Below are positions 58,198 through 64,000 of a DNA stretch of 64,000 bases, piece by piece (the first letter of the stretch is position 1; each line of letters starts with the position of its first letter). Below the pieces are notes generated by a model. It was given only the letters and a program-made list of their open reading frames with translations, ran no database searches and was not told the origin of the DNA. The translations under genes and the position numbers were made by a program. The stretch comes from Triatoma infestans (lineage: Eukaryota; Arthropoda; Insecta; Hemiptera; Reduviidae). The stretch lies in NCBI GenBank assembly GCA_011037195.1, contig JAAEAF010004399.1:27196-91195 (forward strand). The letters run 5' to 3'.

Positions 58198-58700
58198 TAC
58201 GGGTGCCTGCCGGCCTGGAACTTAAGCCTATGTGGCTTTTATCCCCACAATTTCCCCCCCAAATCATCCCCCTAATTAATCTCCCCCGATGGTCTGCCGG
58301 TTTGTCTACAATATTTTTAAGCTCCAACCCTCCCAGGCAATCCCGCGAGAGTGATGTCCTCCCAAATACACGAAACCTGACAGGGGTACCAGCGAAACGG
58401 GACACTAACACACATAGTGATCACCGTTTTCCTAACTCCATCATCGCAGTTCTGGCATATGGGACTAGACGATGTCCTCTCTGCATTATGGAAATGACTA
58501 GCCACGAAGTGTGTCCAGTCGCTACACCAACTGAAGTCCTCAGTCTTATCCTCCTTAGGGACAGGAGGTAATCTGAAATCCCCAGGTTAGTCCCATTGAT
58601 GAATCTTTTAACGTAGGCGTGTCCTCCCAATATTTCTCCAAAACTCTCATCTCCCAAAGTCTAATCTGTCTATCAGAGAACCTCTTTGTGATGGCAAGGG
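58198..58700 (-). pseudogene. LINE family 1 C-terminus
   Basis: The minus strand has TSSSPICQNCDDGVRKTVIT and, in other frames, FAGTPVRFRVFGRTSL and SRDCLGGLELKNI. The 3' end GGCACCCG is followed by a TTAATAATAAT-type tail. It is the same family as 18.4 and 29.4 kb, with several frameshifts. Confidence 0.75.
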
Positions 58701-58714
58701 CTGGTTCGGAACCT

Positions 58715-59065
58715 TGAATAAGACTTTAAGGAAAACATTTCTAGCCACCGAGATGGATTACTGGAGAATGGCAGCACAAATATCAATGCTTGAAAAAGAA
58801 AAAAGAAAATGAACGTTTCCAAAAACTGTACTGCAGAATTGTGGAGGAAAAGAGACATGGACATGGTAGGGCCATATAAAAAGAATGGAAGATGGAAGAA
58901 TGGCTAAAGAGATCCTAGACTGGGAAGCCGAAGGGAAGAAAAAGAAGAAGAAGGGGCAAGCCCAGGGAAAAGTGGATTGATGACACCCGAGAAAGCTTCC
59001 ACGGATCGGGGGATAGAGCCAGTTGGAGGCTGGAATTAAAAAGAAATATTTGACTGAGGGAAAAA
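58715..59065 (+). pseudogene. RTE-like LINE C-terminus
   Basis: The plus strand reads GHIKRMEDGRMAKEILDWEA, EGKKKKKKGQ and KVD with RES downstream, the basic GHI.R...GRPR.W.DD tail typical of RTE-type ORF2. It is broken by stops, starts inside the decayed LINE at 58.2-58.7 kb, and ends in an A-run at 59060-59068. Confidence 0.6.
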
Positions 59066-59234
59066 AAAAGTGTGTGTTAATAGCATAAAAATGAAAAATT
59101 GCAGGCAGTTCAAAAATTAACATTACATGTGAGTGGGTAGATCACTATGGGATCCGACAGGAATCATTATTGAGTGCAGGAAGCACCACATTATTGAATG
59201 TCTTGACTCTTTAGATTAGAATGACACCGGGGGG

Positions 59235-59620
59235 GTGGGTACTCATTGAGGCTTATTGTGCCAACCCCTTAATGTCTAGTAGAAGAATCCTCCCCTCTTC
59301 ATGAGGTCCAGTACCTTCCCCTCCAGTCCTTCCTGAAGTACAAAATCCTCCGGTCTCAACGTGGCGAAGATCTCGTACCGCAATAAAACAACCGGTGAGA
59401 GGCCGTCTCCTCCTCCTCCTCCTCCTGACACAATCTACATAAGGGCTCCGAATCAACCAATCCCACTTTGTGCAGATGTTTCTTGAACCTACCGTGCTAC
59501 TGTAAACAGGCCCGTTATCAGATAAATCTGATACCTGCTTTTAAAACCAGGGTCGGCCCTGATTCTTCTTCTACACAGCTCTGACATGAACATTTTGGCG
59601 TGTTTTGCCCCAGTGCTTAG
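59235..59620 (-). pseudogene. LINE family 2, degraded C-terminus
   Basis: The minus strand matches the end of the 42.9-kb copy (ATGAGGCTTATTGTGCCAAC at the 3' end, CTACATAAGGGCTCCGAATC further up). A GGA/CTC-rich expansion lies at 59405-59427. Confidence 0.65.
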
Positions 59621-59744
59621 CCTACAGTGGACGATTATGTTCTTTCCGAGTCCATTCTCTTAGAGACGCCCTCACCATACTTTTGGCTTGACTCTTTAGT
59701 TTTTGCGATTTTCTCTGTATTAAGAGATTACACTACATTACCCA

Positions 59745-60160
59745 TTACTAAGAGCTACAACTTTTATTTGATACATTTCTCTGGGAAAATTTATTTATGG
59801 GAGCTTTGGGGGGTGGGGAGATAGTGTTATATTTTCCTGTAAAATTCTATTTCAATTTATTATATAATTTTTTATCATCTAAAAAAAAAAATTAAATAAA
59901 TAGAATTATTTATATATGTTGCTAATATTTGAACTCGCAAACTTTTTGAGAAAATCGGTTAGCTAAAAACCATAGTGAAAAGTGATACTTTAGAGGAAAG
60001 CAGCATAATGCTACTGTTCTCTCAGATACCCAAATAATTAATTTATCCCTGGAAGGTTTTTTTTTTTTTTTTTGAGATATTCCTGTGGAAAACCCATTTC
60101 CAAATAATTAACACGATCCTAACACTTCCTCCTTTTTACCAGAATTAAAAAGACGTATTA
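59745..60160. mobile_element. Old family-H fragments
   Basis: AAGAGCTACAACTTTTATTT and CTGGGAAAATTTATTTATGG match the central unit in plus sense. A decayed terminal block in the other sense follows near 60100-60140. Confidence 0.5.
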
Positions 60161-60179
60161 AAAAAAATAAAAAAAAAAA

Positions 60180-60571
60180 AAAAATTAATACCTTTGTAAA
60201 CTTGACAGGGAAATTGTGGGGAATTACATTAAGTCCACCACTACTATTTTAATAAGTTTGAATCCATGTACTTAAACAAACTGCAAAAATAAAAGCTAAT
60301 ACTCAGTTTCTAACCTGTTATAAAGTGAATGAGTTTTTAAAAAAAATAAGTTCACTTATTATTATTATTATTATTATTATTATTTTTATTGTCAAAAGGA
60401 GTGAGAGGGGCGGAATGGTATGATGGTAATTTTACAAAAAAAAAAAAAAAAATTATTTCAACTGCGATGATGGTAAAAGTAAGAAAGCTATTATGAAAGC
60501 AATTTCCATTTCCAAGTACTGGGTTTAGTTGGGGTGGGGGTAAGGGGTGAACAAAAAATAGTTTTAAGATA

Positions 60572-60602
<31 letters not shown>

Positions 60603-62340
60603 ACTCAAAAGGATTAAGGGAGTTGTTAACCATGTAAGTAAGTAGTGGGAGTCACTGTTTAGGTTAAGAAATGGATGTAAAAAGAAAAGGCGGTAAAAAA
60701 TAAATGAAAGGTTTCTTTTGAGGAAGATGGTTTTTTTTTATAAGAAATAAGTAGGGAACAACTTTTACAGAAGAAAGAGATTTTTAATGAATCAGAGAAA
60801 TATCTGAAAGAAAGAAAAAAAAAAAAAATTATTTCCTTTGTAGAAGTGGCGTGGTGGTGGTGGTGGTGGGGGGGACAATTTCCTTTTAACTAACTCTTGT
60901 TTTCTCATTTAAACACAAATGTCATTTTTTATTTATTTATTTATTTCATTTTTTTTTTTTTTTTTTACGAACGACCAAAGTGTTCAGTTAGTATTTTTTT
61001 CTTTTTAAAGAATACAACGATAATTGTGTCGTCTACTCAAAACAATTAACTTGCATTTACAGAGTCCAAAAAAATATATATATATAAAAATAAATAAAAA
61101 TCAAATAAAAACAAGTAAAAAAAAAAAAATAAAAGATTTTTTTAAAACTTTAATTCAATCATTTATAAACCCATTTAGAGTTGTAATTTCTTAATCGAGC
61201 CGCTAGTTGTATACGCCATGTTGGACTGAAAGTATAAAGTCTAAGTGGAAAGGCGCCTATATGTTCAAAAGAAATAACAGGTCCCCCCTAATTGGTATAC
61301 TATTCCATCTTCACCTTTTTTTTCCCCCTCAACTTGAAACACTTTTCTTGATGAAGAGTATATCTTGGTGGAAGTGGTGGGGGGGGACATAAATAATATC
61401 ATCCCTTTCTTTAGTATATTAATGATATCCATATTTAAACATCTGTTTGATTTTTTCTGCCCCCCCACCTCCACTATTTTGCTCTCCTATCTTATTCCCA
61501 ATACACTACTTCTTGCATTACTATCTCTCTTATATTATATACCATTAAGTATTTCAATCAAGAATCATTTGTTTAAATTATTACTAAACAAGCGGTAAAT
61601 CGTTTTTCGTTTTTTTTTTTCTCACGATGAACTATTTATATCCATATCTAGTCCCAGCTCTTCGTTCACCAAAAATATCATTATTCTTTTTTTTTTGTCT
61701 CTCTGACTTAAATAATTTATAATTTAATTTGTTCTATATTTTATATACCAATATAACATTTTGTTAATTGAATTATATTACATGCTATTTAAAATAATAA
61801 TGATAATCCTAGACTTATCAATGACAACTCATTTTGAGTCACTCCAATCAAATGTAATGGAAGAACCAAATGGAAAAATAAATATAATTGGATAAATATA
61901 TTTTATTATTTTAAATGAAATCAGTTTTAAAAAGGAAATTCATACGTTGGCTGGCAAAAGTTTGGAAACAAATATAAGACACCGTTACAAAAAGAGGTCG
62001 AAGAACTTGGCCACTCTTTGTCTTTTAACCCCTTCTAGAAAAAAAATCAAACATAAAGGGCAAGTTTTAACTACCAATAGGAGCATTGTTTGAAGAGTAT
62101 TATTTCACCATTCAATGGAGTATCATTCCAATAATTCGTCTTACAACAACAGTCAGTGTGCCAAGAAATGTTTAAGCTTAACATTTTTGTTTGATTAATT
62201 AAATGCAAAATTTTCTATAAGCTTAATTCAATATTCACAAAAACAAATAATTACTATTTGTAAAGTTACTAAATAAATGTATATTTAATAAATTATTTAT
62301 TTAAAACTGTGATACTATTCTCTATTTCTTAAACATATTA
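60180..62340. other. AT-rich stretch with simple repeats
   Basis: TTA repeat at 60356-60383, TA repeat at 60571-60590, a TGG repeat near 60848-60870 and many homopolymers. The antisense pair of frames at 61265-61598 has no domain I recognise. Confidence 0.5.
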
Positions 62341-62348
62341 TCTCTCTA

Positions 62349-62850
62349 AAACACACACACACACACACACACACACATAAGCCCTTTCAATACCGTTCGA
62401 GCCATAGTACATACAAACCACACAACATTTACCGAATACAAGAAACAAGTAACAATGGTCTACGTTCCAGTCAACAATGTTTCCAGTCTCTTTGATAACC
62501 ACTTAGTTATGAAATACTTGAGTTTCATAAAACCGTTGTTTATGAAAATCTCAGAATACTTAGAAAACACTGTTAGATATTTGCCAATCAGCCTACCACC
62601 AGAGTAACGCTCACCCACTCAGCAGCGTTCGCTCGAGAAGAAGACGATCCATCACCAGAGCAACGCTCACACATTCGAGCAGCGTTTGCTCCAGAACAAG
62701 ATGACTGTAGTCTACTATACGCGACTACCTTGCAGAGGTTGCACTTACGCCTCTCGCCATACTAGAGGATAACCTTCAAGCCTCTACAACTCTGAATTAC
62801 CTCCCAAACTTTTCGTGCCGAAAAATTTCTCCAGGAGGGGGGGATAATGT
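62349..62850 (+). mobile_element. Short LTR element: 5' LTR end and internal region
   Basis: After a CA repeat (62349-62378), AAGCCCTTTCAATACCG to CACACAACATTTA resembles the end of the LTRs at 21.5 and 63.3 kb, so 62431 may be the 5' LTR end. The internal region is only about 410 bp, without gag or pol. It has a 58-bp tandem repeat (CAACGCTCACACATTC near 62661) and a polypurine tract AGGAGGGGGGG at 62833-62843 just before the 3' LTR. Such short elements are called TRIMs. Confidence 0.5.
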
Positions 62851-63312
62851 GATGGATGCAAGAAATTATATCTATTTTAATTTGAAATATCAAAATTAGG
62901 AAGAAAAATGCGAGCTTGTTGGCAAAAGGGTACCTGCAGGTAGAAGAGTACAGTTACTGGAAAAGTTCATGAACCTTGATAGCATTGTACTACCCCCTTC
63001 TTCTCACAGGGGGGAGGAATTGAACGAACAATTAGAAGACATTCCTTCAGGACAGTTTTGTTGTAGACACCAAGGAGAACACATCAGAACTGTGCCAGTT
63101 TATGTTATAACATGAGTTTATTCCAATTATTATTGTGATATTTTAATTAATTAATTTCACTTAGAGAATATATCTATTTTAAAAACAGTGTGATCTCTTG
63201 ATTATTTCTTATACTTCACTCTCTTAAGCATATAGACTTACAAGCCCTTTTACTAAACTGCTCAAGCCACTACAAACTACCACTACAAAACAGCACACCA
63301 AAAACATTTCAA
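62848..63312 (+). mobile_element. 3' LTR of the short LTR element
   Basis: It starts TGTGATGGATGC directly after the polypurine tract and ends ACATTTCA. It shares ACAGTTACTGGAAAA, AGCATTGTACTACCCCC and the CAAGCCCTTT region with the solo LTR at 21121-21547. Confidence 0.6.
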
Positions 63313-63526
63313 GTGCTAGCAGTTGCGCAATTTCGGGTAACTGATTTTGTTCAAAATCGAAATATTGGCAACATATTTAATTTTGGTATTTTATCCGTCG
63401 TGGTATCCGCATATTTCTTATATTCCAGATCGGTTTCGCATTTTTATCCATCTTCAGAGGAAATTTTTACAATTTTGTGCAGAGAATTCACTTCAACGCA
63501 ATGTTTCTGTTACACTCGGACACATT

Positions 63527-63960
63527 GTGTGTGTGTGTGTGTTTAATGACAAAATGGAATCATTATAAATTATAATTAGACATTAGAAATATCACCTCTA
63601 ATTTACCATTTGCTGCCAACCTTCTAACATATCAATTTACCTACATATTTTCTTGCATTAAACCTTGCTTGGATTTCATATTTATTTATTTATTTTTACA
63701 AGCTTTTGTCTATCCTTAAACTTTGCATTGCCTTTCTTCAAACTTTATCTATACTTATTAGTACAGTATACTCCTGCTGAAATAACTTATCCCCCTACCT
63801 CAATAAAAATTACTTGAAAAAACTCTGAGCATACTTAACACCACTATTAAAATTAAGTTATAAAATATCCTTCAAAACATGCTGTTTATTTTACACTATT
63901 TTCTAATGTCTAATCATAATTTATAATAATTCCATTTTGTCATTAAAACACACACACACA
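63527..63960. repeat. Inverted repeat with GT/CA ends
   Basis: The arm 63527-63592 (GT run, TTTAATGACAAAATGGAATC, ATTATAAATTATAATTAGAC) is the complement of 63899-63960 over about 62 bases with few differences. The loop is about 310 bp. There is no coding capacity. It is probably a MITE-like insertion. Confidence 0.75.
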
Positions 63961-64000
63961 TGGTAACGTAACCTTATAACCTTCCGCACATGTATACAAT

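Noticed and set aside
61265..61598. Overlapping antisense gene pair
   Set aside because: AT-rich, low-complexity frames with no domain or regulatory context.

Overview
The window is a stretch of AT-rich animal DNA, almost certainly from an arthropod and most likely an insect. The evidence is introns with GT/AG borders, a fat-type cadherin exon, Jockey-, R1- and I-group non-LTR retrotransposons, mariner elements, a Ty3/Gypsy pol remnant, tRNA-derived SINEs and long simple repeats. Nothing in it looks prokaryotic. A hemipteran is possible, but that is a guess.

Host coding content is very low. The only convincing host exon is one cadherin-repeat exon on the minus strand at 32061-32238. It has good splice sites, and the rest of the window may largely be introns of that gene. 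A MADF-domain first exon (35404-35540, plus) lies 110 bp from a decayed PIF/Harbinger nuclease start on the opposite strand (35647-35826). I read these as one remnant transposon rather than a host gene.

The rest is layers of mobile DNA. The commonest family (called H here) has asymmetric inverted repeats, a hairpin at one end, insertion into A/T tracts and a central repeat of about 290 bp. This matches Helentron (Helitron2) non-autonomous elements. Copies lie at 1-779, 3.6-4.5, 8.5-9.1, 10.0-11.0, 11.9-12.6, 27.6-28.3 and 30.7-31.9 kb, with many older fragments. Two copies interrupt other repeats whose uninterrupted form can be read here, which fixes the element's ends.

LINE fragments of at least nine types are present: 2.3-2.8, 14.5-15.2, 18.4-19.3, 28.7-29.4 (R1-like), 29.4-30.1, 33.5-34.1, 34.7-35.3, 37.9-38.6, 42.9-43.6, 46.9-48.5, 48.7-49.4, 53.4-53.8, 54.8-55.4 and 58.2-59.6 kb. 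None is complete. Three unrelated SINE families are present. One has a constant tRNA-like head and body but three different tails, two of which match LINE 3' ends in this window.

DNA transposons include a 959-bp mariner (23900-24858) sitting in the loop of a larger palindrome, three copies of a second mariner family, an 884-bp near-perfect palindrome (56779-57662), and possible pogo/Tigger and hAT ends. A solo LTR (21.1-21.5 kb) and a short LTR element (62.4-63.3 kb) share an LTR. Large blocks (0.8-2.3, 22-23.5, 32.3-33.5, 36.8-37.9, 40.3-42, 45.7-46.9, 51-53, 55.5-56.8, 60.2-62.3 kb) are AT-rich with no recognisable gene.
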